This document shows positions 18,321-27,429 of a DNA stretch of 64,000 bases, piece by piece (position 1 is the stretch's first letter; each line of letters begins with the position of its first letter). Origin of the DNA: Photobacterium pectinilyticum (GTDB taxonomy: Bacteria; Pseudomonadota; Gammaproteobacteria; Enterobacterales; Vibrionaceae); the NCBI RefSeq assembly GCF_024357955.1, contig NZ_JANEYT010000023.1, positions 1 through 64,000 on the forward strand. Direction: 5' to 3'. A program made the translations under genes and the position numbers. The notes beneath the pieces are model-generated. The model worked only from the letters and a program-made list of their open reading frames with translations, was not told the origin of the DNA and did no database searches.

Positions 18321-18575
18321 ATGGAACAACTCGATTTTTTTACTATTCCCAGCCCATGTGTCGGGGTGTGCCAGGCTAATAACCGTGGTTATTGCAAAGG
18401 TTGTTTCCGTAGTCGGGATGAGCGATTTCATTGGCAGCAGTTCACCAATGAACAGAAGCGAAATGTCGTTAGGTTATGTAAGCAGCGTTACCAGAGAGTG
18501 ATGAGAGCGAAAGCACAGCAAGACCGTCAAGCCGATTCAGACAATAGCCACTCTCCTCAACAAGAACTTTTCTAG
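18321..18575 (+). CDS. DUF1289 family small cysteine protein
   Basis: 84 residues from MEQLDFF. The motif SPCVGVC followed by CKGCFRSRDE (Cys13, Cys17, Cys25, Cys28) is the DUF1289 signature; the four cysteines could hold a metal or iron-sulfur cluster. The C-terminal part is basic and Gln-rich. An in-frame ATG at 18309 would add four residues; GGGGAAAGG between the two ATGs looks like a ribosome site for the second. The family role is unknown. It is followed by a gap of about 125 bp to the MacA-like gene. Confidence 0.75.
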   Translation: MEQLDFFTIPSPCVGVCQANNRGYCKGCFRSRDERFHWQQFTNEQKRNVVRLCKQRYQRVMRAKAQQDRQADSDNSHSPQQELF

Positions 18576-18701
18576 CCGTATTTCTCTGTTATACAAATGT
18601 TTCTAATGAACAACAGTGGGTAAATCACTGTAAATCCAATTTTCCTATTCACATGCACTTGTTAAGGTTTTCAATAGAATACAATATTGAGGCCTTTCTA
18701 T

Positions 18702-20108
18702 ATGAAAACTAAGCGCTCTAACATTGCCTTATCTATTGTCGCGTTGGCGGCAGTTGGTACGATATCTTTTTATACATTAGCCCCACATAGTTTCAGTTCG
18801 GCCAACCCCTCTCCCCAGACTTTTCGTACCGAGCAAGTCACTTTTGGTAACGTGAGTAATCGCGTCAGTGCTACGGGATCATTGACTGCTGTTAATGATG
18901 TGGTTGTTGGTGCTCAGCTATCGGGGCAGATCATTAATATCCATGTTGATTTCAACGATCCTGTTGAAGAAGGTCAATTGCTGGCGGAGATAGATCCCGA
19001 GTACTTTGCTGCAAAGGTTGCTCAGGCTCAAGCGCTGCGAGATAAAAGCCAAGCGGATATAGCTGCACAGAAGTTAGTGATAGAACGCGCTAAATTGAAT
19101 TACCAGCGTTCAGTGCGAGAGCTGGCGAGATCACGTACTTTGTATAAGAACAAGAGTATTTCTGAAGATGCACTCGATGTGATAGAGACAAACTCCCAGA
19201 TGAGCAAATTGGACTGGGAGCAAAATATTTCCCAACTAGCGATCTTTCAAGCGACTCACGCGGCAAATGAAGCAAGTTTGCAGCAAGCGCAAATTGACCT
19301 TGATAGAACGAAAATTGTCGCTCCCATCTCTGGGTTCGTGATCAACCGAACCGTGGAAGCCGGGCAGACTGTTGCATCAAGCTACAACACACCAGAGCTA
19401 TTTACGTTGGCAAAAGATCTCTCCGAAATGGAGATAGAGGCATACATAGACGAGTCTGACATTGGTCTGGTTAAACTTGAGCAAGATGTACGATTTTCTG
19501 TCGATGCCTACCCCGAACGCCAATTCAACGGTCAAGTCAGTCAAATTAGAAAAGCCCCGCAAACCAATAACGGTGTGATCAGTTATATCGTTATTGTGTC
19601 GGCCCGCAATGCGGATAACAGCTTGCTACCAGGTATGACCGCGAATTTGGATATATCTATTGATAGTATCCGCAATGCGCAAAGGGTCAGCAATGCCGCG
19701 GTAAGAGCTGCCAACCGGTTTGCTTCCAGCGGGCAACAAAAAGGAGCAAGAGGCGACATTGTATCTCGTTTTGAGCACCTTAATCTGACGGAAGAGCAAA
19801 AGCAGGCTTTAAGGCAGGCCTTACCATCCACACCGTCAGGGCAAGGAAGTCCTTCGAATACGGCGATGAGGCAGCAACGCCAGCAACTGCAGAAAGTCTT
19901 GTCTTCAGTACTGACGAATGAACAACGTGAGCTGCAACGACGAATCCGCAATGGTGAGGTCAAGGTTGCTCCTCTCTTGGTGCTCAACAATGGCGAGGTG
20001 GAGGTGATCCAAGCCCAGTTTGGGGTGAGTGATGATAGTTTCTCTTCAGTGTTGAGCCCGGATATTTCTGATATGAAAATCGTGACTCAAGTGAGGGATA
20101 ACCGCTAA
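18702..20108 (+). CDS. MacA-like periplasmic adaptor with an LTxxQ-containing insert
   Basis: 468 residues from ATG 18702 (TTGAGG precedes it). Residues 8-28 form an N-terminal anchor or signal, followed by a biotinyl-lipoyl half (GSLTAVNDVVVGAQLSGQI), an alpha-helical hairpin of about 100-200, the second lipoyl half with GFVINRTVEAGQTV, and a beta-barrel. This is the HlyD/MacA adaptor layout that links an ABC exporter to an outer-membrane channel. Between the barrel and the C-terminal membrane-proximal part lies a helical, Gln-rich insert (about 337-415) with LTEEQ (362-366) and LTNEQ (404-408), like the paired LTxxQ motifs of Spy/CpxP. The stop overlaps the next gene (TAATG). Confidence 0.88.
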   Translation: MKTKRSNIALSIVALAAVGTISFYTLAPHSFSSANPSPQTFRTEQVTFGNVSNRVSATGSLTAVNDVVVGAQLSGQIINIHVDFNDPVEEGQLLAEIDPEYFAAKVAQAQALRDKSQADIAAQKLVIERAKLNYQRSVRELARSRTLYKNKSISEDALDVIETNSQMSKLDWEQNISQLAIFQATHAANEASLQQAQIDLDRTKIVAPISGFVINRTVEAGQTVASSYNTPELFTLAKDLSEMEIEAYIDESDIGLVKLEQDVRFSVDAYPERQFNGQVSQIRKAPQTNNGVISYIVIVSARNADNSLLPGMTANLDISIDSIRNAQRVSNAAVRAANRFASSGQQKGARGDIVSRFEHLNLTEEQKQALRQALPSTPSGQGSPSNTAMRQQRQQLQKVLSSVLTNEQRELQRRIRNGEVKVAPLLVLNNGEVEVIQAQFGVSDDSFSSVLSPDISDMKIVTQVRDNR

Positions 20109-20809
20109 TGGATACCGCTATTGTATGCCGAGAGCTGAGCCATAGCTTTCCTATAGGGGAAGAGCGGTTTCAGGTGCTTGATCGAATCAGTTTCCAAATC
20201 GATAAGGGTGAGATGGTCGCTATTATCGGACCTTCTGGATCGGGTAAGTCAACGCTGATGAATGTGATTGGTTGCTTGATGACACCGGAGCAAGGTGAAA
20301 TCGAAATACTGGGAAAACCAACTCCGGCTATGAAGAAGGAACAACTAGCTGAGATAAGGCAGAATCATATTGGGTTTGTTTTCCAGCAGTTTAATTTGCT
20401 GTCCCGAACCAGTGCTTTAGATAACGTCAAAATGCCCTTAATGTATCGAGATGACAAGGTGGGTGATGCTGATGAGAGAGCCAAGCATTGTCTTACCTTG
20501 GTGGGCTTGGGAGACAAGCTAGATTCGCACCCCAATCAGCTATCGGGAGGTCAGCAACAGCGAGTCGCGATTGCTAGGGCAATGGTAAATCAACCGGATA
20601 TTTTATTGGCCGATGAACCAACAGGCGCGCTTGATAGTAAAACCAGTGAAGATATTGTCGAGTTATTCAAAGCGCTTAATCGCAAAGGGCAGACAATCGT
20701 TATCATCACTCATGATCATGAAGTCGCTGCTCAGGCCAATCGAATCTTGCATATTAAAGACGGAAAGTTGGTGAAGGACCAGCAAACCCGCCTGGAGGCG
20801 ATAGCATGA
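20108..20809 (+). CDS. ABC exporter ATPase, MacB-type (LolD-like)
   Basis: 233 residues of an ABC ATPase of the MacB/LolD class. Visible are Walker A GPSGSGKST, the Q-loop FQQFNLLSRTS, the signature LSGGQQQ, Walker B LLADEPTGALDS and the H-loop THDHE. E. coli MacB fuses ATPase and permease in one chain; here they are separate. The start codon overlaps the adaptor stop (TAATG) and its stop overlaps the permease start (ATGA), so all three are translationally coupled. It should energise export of a peptide, toxin or macrolide-like compound from the periplasm; the substrate is not evident. Confidence 0.93.
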   Translation: MDTAIVCRELSHSFPIGEERFQVLDRISFQIDKGEMVAIIGPSGSGKSTLMNVIGCLMTPEQGEIEILGKPTPAMKKEQLAEIRQNHIGFVFQQFNLLSRTSALDNVKMPLMYRDDKVGDADERAKHCLTLVGLGDKLDSHPNQLSGGQQQRVAIARAMVNQPDILLADEPTGALDSKTSEDIVELFKALNRKGQTIVIITHDHEVAAQANRILHIKDGKLVKDQQTRLEAIA

Positions 20810-22032
20810 CGACCTTGATAACCGCACTGACCTCGCTGAGGACGCATTTACTTCGCTCTATCCTGACGACATTGGGAATTATTATTGGTATCAGCGCTGT
20901 CGTTATCATGTTTGCTCTTGGCGAAGGTGCACAGCGTGAGGTTGAAAAGCAAATTGAAAGCCACGGTACCAACCTGTTGATGGTGAGATCGGGCGCAATA
21001 CGCTCTGGTGGTGCCTCGTCTGCTGCTGGCGCCACAAATCGGCTTTCTATGTCTGATGTTAGTCAAATTAAGGCTGAAATTCCTGAAATACTGGCGGCGG
21101 GGGCCAATGTTCAAGGTCAGGCGCAGGTGGTGTTTGGCAACCAGAACTGGAATACCTCAATCCAAGGCACCAATGCCGACTACTTGATTGCCAGTAACTG
21201 GAATGTCGCGCAAGGTCGAGCTTTTACCGACGAAGATCTTCGCCGTAATGCGAAGGTGGCATTGATCGGACAAACCGTCGCCAAGGAATTATTTGACCAT
21301 GCTGATTATGCAATGGATGAAGTGATTCGTATCAACAAGGTACCGCTTCGGATAATTGGTATATTGGAAGAGAAAGGCCAAGATATTCGTGGGCAAGATC
21401 AAGATGATTTGATCATCCTACCGTTGACGACAGCGAATAGAAGAGTCATTGGCCGTAATGATAACAGTGCCGATCGGGTGAGTCGAATCACGTTATCGGT
21501 CGAGAATGAAAAAGATATGGACATGGTGTCCGAAGAGGTAGAGCGTCTTCTATTGCAAAAATACCGTGTTGCTTCTCACTTGACGAGCCCTTTTACCATC
21601 ATGAACTTAACAGCCATGCTGCAGACCCGCGCTGAAGCCAATAAAGTGTTTTCTTTGTTGTTATCTGGGGTTGCTGCCGTATCTTTGCTAGTGGGTGGAA
21701 TAGGTGTGATGAACATTATGTTGGTGAGTGTGACTGAACGTACCCGAGAGATTGGCCTACGCATGGCGGTTGGTGCTAAGCCCAAGCATATTTTGACTCA
21801 GTTTTTAATTGAGAGCGTAGTGCTTTGCTTGTTAGGGGCCTTTATTGGAATTGCATTGTCGTTATTGGCTGTCGTCGCGCTTCAGTTTGGCTTGGGTTGG
21901 AAAATGGTAGTATCGCCCATGATCATTGTGGTGAGCATTACCGCAACAGCCATGATTGGGGTAGGGTTCGGGTTCTATCCGGCCTTTAAAGCGTCCCAAT
22001 TAGATCCCATTGAAGCCTTGAGGCATGAATAA
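20806..22032 (+). CDS. ABC exporter permease, MacB/FtsX family
   Basis: 408 residues: an N-terminal transmembrane helix (about 20-40, TTLGIIIGISAVVIMFALG), a large periplasmic MacB-PCD domain (about 45-270) and three C-terminal helices with the family motif GVMNIMLVSVTERTREIGLR. The ending DPIEALRHE is typical. It completes a MacA/MacB-like tripartite exporter whose outer-membrane channel (a TolC homologue) is encoded elsewhere. Its ATG overlaps the ATPase stop by four bases. Confidence 0.93.
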   Translation: MTTLITALTSLRTHLLRSILTTLGIIIGISAVVIMFALGEGAQREVEKQIESHGTNLLMVRSGAIRSGGASSAAGATNRLSMSDVSQIKAEIPEILAAGANVQGQAQVVFGNQNWNTSIQGTNADYLIASNWNVAQGRAFTDEDLRRNAKVALIGQTVAKELFDHADYAMDEVIRINKVPLRIIGILEEKGQDIRGQDQDDLIILPLTTANRRVIGRNDNSADRVSRITLSVENEKDMDMVSEEVERLLLQKYRVASHLTSPFTIMNLTAMLQTRAEANKVFSLLLSGVAAVSLLVGGIGVMNIMLVSVTERTREIGLRMAVGAKPKHILTQFLIESVVLCLLGAFIGIALSLLAVVALQFGLGWKMVVSPMIIVVSITATAMIGVGFGFYPAFKASQLDPIEALRHE

Positions 22033-22134
22033 AGGGCATGAATAATTAGCCATGCAGTGTAGCCGTGTTTGATACCAATCTAGGTTGATATTATCGGCTA
22101 TTGCTATCGAACCTGGCTGAGATGTGACAGATAC

Positions 22135-22163
22135 AAAAAAAAGCGCCCTAGGGCGCTTTTTTT
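22135..22163. terminator. Bidirectional terminator between the exporter operon and rplY
   Basis: GCGCCC and GGGCGC with a TA centre are flanked by eight A and seven T residues. It is shared by the converging permease and rplY genes. Confidence 0.92.
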
Positions 22164-22185
22164 ATTGAGTATGAATCAACGGCTA

Positions 22186-22464
22186 TTAAGCGCGTTTGAA
22201 GTCCATGTGCTCAACTTTTGGCTTGTACGCGTGACGCTGGATGTCTTGAGGCTTAACAGCAACTTCTTGACCATCGATCACTAGAACTAGACCTTCGTAG
22301 AACTCAGGCTTGTCCATTTGGTTGATCACTTCGTCGTGGTTCAACTCGATAGATACAGGAGCTGCTTCGCCACCGTAAACGATTGCTGGGAATTTACCTG
22401 CGTGACGTAGGCGGCGGCTCGCACCTTTACCTAGGTCAGTACGTACTACTGCTTCAAATTTCAT
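22186..22464 (-). CDS. rplY: 50S ribosomal protein L25
   Basis: 92 residues, the short single-domain form of L25 that binds 5S r[23 protein letters not shown] and the C-terminal VQ-like [17 protein letters not shown] segment match E. coli L25 (94 residues). It lacks the C-terminal TL5/CTC extension. It is monocistronic with its own terminator. Confidence 0.95.
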   Translation of the reverse strand: MKFEAVVRTDLGKGASRRLRHAGKFPAIVYGGEAAPVSIELNHDEVINQMDKPEFYEGLVLVIDGQEVAVKPQDIQRHAYKPKVEHMDFKRA

Positions 22465-22671
22465 ATTAAATACTCTTTTAAATTAAATTCACTGAGTAAT
22501 GCGACCTTACTCAATGTCGTAAAAACGAGCGCGAATATTAGCAGCGATACTGCGATGCAGCAAGGATAAAAACACAGTTTATGTTTGTTTATCTGTATTT
22601 TAACCGATTGGTATTTTTTTCCTGCTTGGAAAGCTTATTTGAGTTTTAAGAATGTCGATACAAATCACAAT

Positions 22672-22690
22672 AATAATGATAGTCATTATC
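22672..22690. promoter_or_regulatory. Fur box upstream of the first haem-type receptor
   Basis: AATAATGATAGTCATTATC matches the 19-base Fur consensus at 17 positions and lies 62 bp before the receptor ATG. It predicts repression by Fe-Fur when iron is plentiful. Confidence 0.85.
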
Positions 22691-22752
22691 GTTTGCGTTT
22701 GTATAATGTATCCAATTAGTTGATACATCGATAATTATTTTGAGCAGGGATT

Positions 22753-24813
22753 ATGGAAAATAAGCTTACATTGGTTGCTAGCGCGGTTGTCGTTGCACTT
22801 TCTCCCGCTGTGCATGCACAGCAAGACATATCTATTTTTGATGAAATTGTAGTGGCAGAATCACGAGCGGTGAAAACGGAGCAGGACAAAACCCGTTCTA
22901 TTGAGCGCGTTAACCGTGATCAATTAGATGAAGCCCAGCCCAATTCAGTTGCTGAAGCTGTGAAATTCGAACCTAATGTCAGTGTCGCTGGTGCGAATGT
23001 TCCTGGAAACCAGTCAGTGAATATCCGAGGTTTACAGGGGAACAAGGTACTTCAGATCATTGATGGTACACGACAGAATATTCAGTATGGACACCGTCCT
23101 TCTTATTTCCTTGACCCGGCACTTATCAGTGATATCGAAGTTGTAAAAGGGCCGATCAGCTCCCTTTATGGTTCCGGGGCAATTGGTGGTGTTGTCGTTC
23201 AGAATACTCTTACTGCTGATGATATCCTCGATGATGATGGTCTAGGTGGACGTGTGAGAGTGGGGTACCAGGATAATGGGGATGTTTGGAGTAATACCGC
23301 AGCAATAGCCAGCAAGAATGGTAATATTGATTGGCTTATCGGTGGTAGCTACCAAGATGCAGGTATTAAGGAGCAGGGAGATGGTACCAAGCTTTATGGC
23401 AGTGAAGCGACAAACAAGACAGGCTTAGCCAAACTTAATTGGCAAATCAATGAAGCTCACAAAGCGGGAATTAACTTTCGTTATGCCGATCTTGATGGCC
23501 GTCCACCAGTTGTTGGCGATTCAAGCGGGCAACTAAATGATCCTGACCTGCTAATTAAGCGACGCACCACAGATCAGTCCGTCGCATTGGATTACGGATT
23601 TAATCCGGCCAATGAACTCATTAAACTTGAAGTGGCATTGTTTCATAATGATACAGAAATAGAAGAGTCTGCAGACGGTCGCGTTGGAGATGATATAAGT
23701 AAGATCAAAACAACGGGCTTCTCGGTCACGAATGAGTCTGTTGCCGGTGATTTTAAAATATTCACAGGCTTAGATGGTTATGAAGATAAGTTGAATGCAA
23801 CGCGTATCTCTACGGATGATAGTCGTCCCACCCCTCCTGATGGCTCTAAAACTACCACGGTTGGAGCGTTTGGTTATGTTAATTACAACGTATTCGAGAC
23901 GGTGATGTTGGATGCAGGTATCCGCTACGATACCTTTACTTCTGAAGCTGATGGTTTTGATGACAATGACGAGTCGGCGTGGTCACCTTCTGTTGGTGCT
24001 CGTTGGCAAGCCCAACCTTGGATGGCTTGGTCTATTCGTTATGATGAAGCGTTCCGTGCGCCTAATACCACAGAGTTGTACATGGATGGTACGCATTTCT
24101 CATTCGGGGAAATTATTCCTGGCATGGGTGAGGTCACAAATAGCTTCACTCCAAATGCAGAACTAAAGCCAGAGAAATCTCAGAATATTGAAATTCGCGG
24201 TGAGTTTAATTTCGAACAGCTGTTGGGTGATGATGAGCTAACGATTACTGCGGCTGCTTTTCGAAACAAAGTTGAAGACTTCATCAATTTGGAAGTTGTT
24301 GTCCCTGAATTTGGCGATATTATGCAGTGTGTCATGATGAGTGGCTCTGGTGCAGGATGTGCGGGTACCAGCAAGTCGTCAAATATTGATAATGCAGAGC
24401 TTGAAGGTTATGAAATTGCTGCCGATTATCGCTACCAAAGCTTGCTGTTAGGCTTATCATATGGCCAAACGCGGGGTAAAAATACCGATACCAATGAGTG
24501 GCTGAGCAATATCCCTGCTGACAAGTGGGTTGCACAGGCGGAGTATGGCTTCTGGGATATTGATACTAAGGTCGGAACCCGCGCTATATTTGCCAGTGAT
24601 CAGAAGCGTACACCTGCCAGTGATTCACAGGGGCCATATAAGGGCTACGAGTTGGTGGATTTTTATGTCAGCTGGGAGCCGACAAGTCAATTAGAAGGTT
24701 TAAAGCTTGATTTCGCTGTGAACAATGCATTCGACAAAAATTACCGTACACCTTGGACATCGGTTTATCAGCCTGGCCGCTCTTTCCGTCTAGCGGCGCA
24801 ATATACTTTCTAA
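22753..24813 (+). CDS. TonB-dependent haemoglobin/haem-type outer-membrane receptor
   Basis: 686 residues: signal peptide ending at VHAQ (about residue 22), TonB box region FDEIVV, plug domain with VNIRGLQGNKVLQIIDG and the VKGPISSLYGSGAIGG segment, then a 22-strand barrel ending in the aromatic QYTF. FRAPNTTELY followed by PNAELKPEKSQ corresponds to the FRAP and NPNL motifs of haem and haemoglobin receptors such as HutA. The second motif is diverged. A CVMMSGSGAGCAG loop has two cysteines. It resembles the receptor encoded next door, especially in signal peptide and TonB box, suggesting a tandem duplication. A Fur box precedes it. Confidence 0.88.
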   Translation: MENKLTLVASAVVVALSPAVHAQQDISIFDEIVVAESRAVKTEQDKTRSIERVNRDQLDEAQPNSVAEAVKFEPNVSVAGANVPGNQSVNIRGLQGNKVLQIIDGTRQNIQYGHRPSYFLDPALISDIEVVKGPISSLYGSGAIGGVVVQNTLTADDILDDDGLGGRVRVGYQDNGDVWSNTAAIASKNGNIDWLIGGSYQDAGIKEQGDGTKLYGSEATNKTGLAKLNWQINEAHKAGINFRYADLDGRPPVVGDSSGQLNDPDLLIKRRTTDQSVALDYGFNPANELIKLEVALFHNDTEIEESADGRVGDDISKIKTTGFSVTNESVAGDFKIFTGLDGYEDKLNATRISTDDSRPTPPDGSKTTTVGAFGYVNYNVFETVMLDAGIRYDTFTSEADGFDDNDESAWSPSVGARWQAQPWMAWSIRYDEAFRAPNTTELYMDGTHFSFGEIIPGMGEVTNSFTPNAELKPEKSQNIEIRGEFNFEQLLGDDELTITAAAFRNKVEDFINLEVVVPEFGDIMQCVMMSGSGAGCAGTSKSSNIDNAELEGYEIAADYRYQSLLLGLSYGQTRGKNTDTNEWLSNIPADKWVAQAEYGFWDIDTKVGTRAIFASDQKRTPASDSQGPYKGYELVDFYVSWEPTSQLEGLKLDFAVNNAFDKNYRTPWTSVYQPGRSFRLAAQYTF

Positions 24814-25209
24814 TTAACCGAAGATCGGTTTAAGCCATCACCATTAGCCCTGTCTCTTCAGTGCTAGTTATATTGAGTGATGGCTTTTCCGGTTTAGCAA
24901 TAAGCCCACCAAGAAGACTCTGCTCCAGTACCTCCGCAATAACAGAGTGCAACACAGCCACATAAAGTTTGTTTGCTTCGAACTTTGATCGATCTCGTTC
25001 TCTGCCTGGCCACGTTAGCTGTTTATTCCTTTTTCGGAGCATGGAGATAGGGTTTCGTCTGCCTCAATGCTCCCTTGCTGGAGGCTGGCTTTTTGCTCGC
25101 TTGGAGTGGCTAATATTGAAATACCACTGATAATGATAGTAATTATCGTTTGTATTTGCAATAATCCTTGTCAGTTCATTACCAACTAAAATATCAATAA
25201 GCAGGGAAT
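24814..25209. other. Intergenic region between the two TonB receptors
   Basis: 396 bases without a supportable gene. A 70-codon leftward frame is present but has no ribosome site. AAGCCATCAC (24833-24842) and GTGATGGCTTTT (24877-24888) could pair as a long-loop terminator for the first receptor. The second Fur box (25129-25147) lies near the right end. The rest shows nothing I recognise. Confidence 0.5.
25129..25147. promoter_or_regulatory. Fur box upstream of the second haem-type receptor
   Basis: GATAATGATAGTAATTATC matches the Fur consensus at 17 of 19 positions and lies 62 bp before the receptor ATG, the same distance as at the first receptor. Confidence 0.87.
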
Positions 25210-27357
25210 ATGAGTTACAAGCTTACTTTTTTGGCAAGTTCAGTGGTTCTTGCGCTTTCACCGGCTCTACACGCACAAGAAGAGTATTCAGTTTTTGATG
25301 AAGTGGTTGTTTCGGGCACCCGCTCAGAGCAAAGCATCAAAAACATTCCTTCGTCAGTCTCCAAGGTGTCTTCGGATGATATCGAGCAGAACTTAGCGAC
25401 AGATGCTAAGCAGGCGCTGAAATATGAGCCGGGTGTTCAGGTAAATGGCCAAGGTCGTTTTGGCATGGAAGATATTACCGTTCGTGGTATGAGTGGTAGC
25501 CGAGTGAAAGTGCTGGTTGACGGGGTAGAGCAACCTGCCTCTTACAATCCGGGCGCTGATGTGATGCGTAAAAACGCCAACACGTTTGAAGTTGATACGC
25601 TAACAGCCATTGAGGTCAATAAAGGTCCAACATCAACACTTTACGGTAGTGATGCACTTGGTGGCACCGTATTGATGCGAACCAAGAACCCAGAGGATTT
25701 ATTAGAGGCGGGTGACGATACCCATGTCGGTTTAAAAACGGGTTATGCCAGCGCAAGTGATGAATATAAAGCAACGGTAGAGGTGGCTAACCGTACTGGC
25801 GATCTTGAAACCATGCTGATTTACACCTATCGCGATGGTAATGAAACTGAAACCCATGGTGATGGGGCTAACATTACAGGTCCTGAACGTGGTGCAGCAG
25901 ACCCACTGAGCTTCGAATCGCATAATGTGCTGGGTAAGATATTTTACCAAATTAACGCGGAACATCGTGTTGGCTTAACCGGTGAGTTTTATACTCGCGA
26001 TCAGAAGGTAACCACACTGAGCCGTGAAGGTTACGATGGTGGTGGCGGCTTCATGCCTGGTTTTGTTTATACCAATGTCAAAGGTGATGATAAGGATGAT
26101 CGTTTACGACTTGGTTTTGAACATGAATGGTTGGCCGGAATTGCTGCTTTTGACTCACTAGAGTGGAAGCTTAACTGGTCTAAGAGTGAAACAGAGCATA
26201 ATAACTTCGATCATACTGATACCTACGGCAACCGTAACCGCGCCCGCTCTGGTACTGATGAAAGTTTACAGCTTAATGTTCAAATGCAAAAAGAGCTGCA
26301 ATTGGCAACAAGTCGTCATGAGTTGATCTACGGTATTGATGCATCAGACGCGTCGTTTGAACTGGATTACACGGATTACTTCTTGGATACAGGAATCAGT
26401 AATCCAGGTGCAACAGAAGTCCCTAAGTCTGATGAGGAAAAGTGGGCTGTATTCGTGCAGGACCAGATGTTCTTGATGGATGAGAAGTTGGTGGTGACTG
26501 CGGGCCTTCGCTACGACGATTACAAGGCGAAACCGGATTCATCCTCCGGCCTTGAGGAGCATAGCAGCGATGCGTTGACATCACGACTAGGTGCAGTTTA
26601 TCACTGGAATAATAATTTCAGTACTTACGCCCAGTATAGTGAAGGCTTCCGTTCACCAACAATCTATGAGCTTTATTACGATAAAGATAATGCTGCACAT
26701 GGTTATAAGATTGTGTCTAACCCAAATCTGAAACCGGAAGAGAGTCAGTCTTATGAAATTGGCCTGCGTGCAAACAATCGCCTTGGCGCCCTTGAGCTAG
26801 CAGCATTCTACAACGACTACGACAACTTCATTAAGTCCAAGACTGAGGAAGTTAACGGTATCGATGTAACGACCAATGAGAATATTGATAAAGCGCGTAT
26901 TTATGGTGCCGAGTTCAAAGGTAGCCTTTGGTTAGATGAAGCTTTTGGCGCGCCAATGGGAACCTATGCTCGCTTGTCGATGGCTTACTTGGATGGTGAA
27001 GATAAAGAAACGGGTGACACGCTTGATACAATCGCACCGTTTACGACGGTTGTCGGTGTTGGTTACGATGCACCTTCAGAAAACTGGGGTAGTGCATTGA
27101 CTGTTACTGCTGTAGCAGCAAAAGACGACTGGGAAGAGGCTGACAACCTAGAGGCACCTAGCTATACCGTTGTTGATCTAACGGGTTACTACCGTCCAAT
27201 GCAGGATCTAACTCTGCGCGCAGGTTTGTTCAATGCGTTTGATGAGAAGTATTGGCAGTATCAAGACCTAGAAGGAGCTACGGCATCGACCGAAGGTATC
27301 GCGCGCCGTACACAACCAGGCCGTAACTGGGGAATTAACCTCGATTATAGCTTCTAA
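25210..27357 (+). CDS. TonB-dependent haemoglobin/haem-type outer-membrane receptor (second paralogue)
   Basis: 715 residues: signal peptide MSYKLTFLASSVVLALSPAL with cleavage near AQ, TonB box region FDEVVVSG, plug motifs ITVRGMSGSRVKVLVDGVEQ and VNKGPTSTLYGSDALGGTV, and a barrel ending in LDYSF. The haem-receptor motifs are well kept: FRSPTIYELYY followed by NPNLKPEESQ. It fits the TonB-dependent haemoglobin/transferrin/lactoferrin receptor family and is nearer to classical HutA/HutR than its upstream neighbour. Iron-regulated expression is expected from the Fur box. Haem versus another iron ligand cannot be settled by reading. Confidence 0.9.
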   Translation: MSYKLTFLASSVVLALSPALHAQEEYSVFDEVVVSGTRSEQSIKNIPSSVSKVSSDDIEQNLATDAKQALKYEPGVQVNGQGRFGMEDITVRGMSGSRVKVLVDGVEQPASYNPGADVMRKNANTFEVDTLTAIEVNKGPTSTLYGSDALGGTVLMRTKNPEDLLEAGDDTHVGLKTGYASASDEYKATVEVANRTGDLETMLIYTYRDGNETETHGDGANITGPERGAADPLSFESHNVLGKIFYQINAEHRVGLTGEFYTRDQKVTTLSREGYDGGGGFMPGFVYTNVKGDDKDDRLRLGFEHEWLAGIAAFDSLEWKLNWSKSETEHNNFDHTDTYGNRNRARSGTDESLQLNVQMQKELQLATSRHELIYGIDASDASFELDYTDYFLDTGISNPGATEVPKSDEEKWAVFVQDQMFLMDEKLVVTAGLRYDDYKAKPDSSSGLEEHSSDALTSRLGAVYHWNNNFSTYAQYSEGFRSPTIYELYYDKDNAAHGYKIVSNPNLKPEESQSYEIGLRANNRLGALELAAFYNDYDNFIKSKTEEVNGIDVTTNENIDKARIYGAEFKGSLWLDEAFGAPMGTYARLSMAYLDGEDKETGDTLDTIAPFTTVVGVGYDAPSENWGSALTVTAVAAKDDWEEADNLEAPSYTVVDLTGYYRPMQDLTLRAGLFNAFDEKYWQYQDLEGATASTEGIARRTQPGRNWGINLDYSF

Positions 27358-27374
27358 TTGGCTTATTAGTTGAT

Positions 27375-27404
27375 AAAGTCTAGCCATGTTGGCTAGACTT
27401 TTTA
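27375..27404 (+). terminator. Terminator of the second TonB receptor
   Basis: AAAGTCTAGCC and GGCTAGACTTTTTA enclose the loop ATGTT, followed by a T-rich tract. It begins 18 bp after the receptor stop. Confidence 0.85.
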
Positions 27405-27429
27405 TGACTATGCTATCCAATATAATGGA

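Noticed and set aside
24830-25042. 70-codon leftward frame between the two TonB receptors
   Set aside because: No ribosome site before its ATG, no recognisable motif, and it spans a probable terminator stem.
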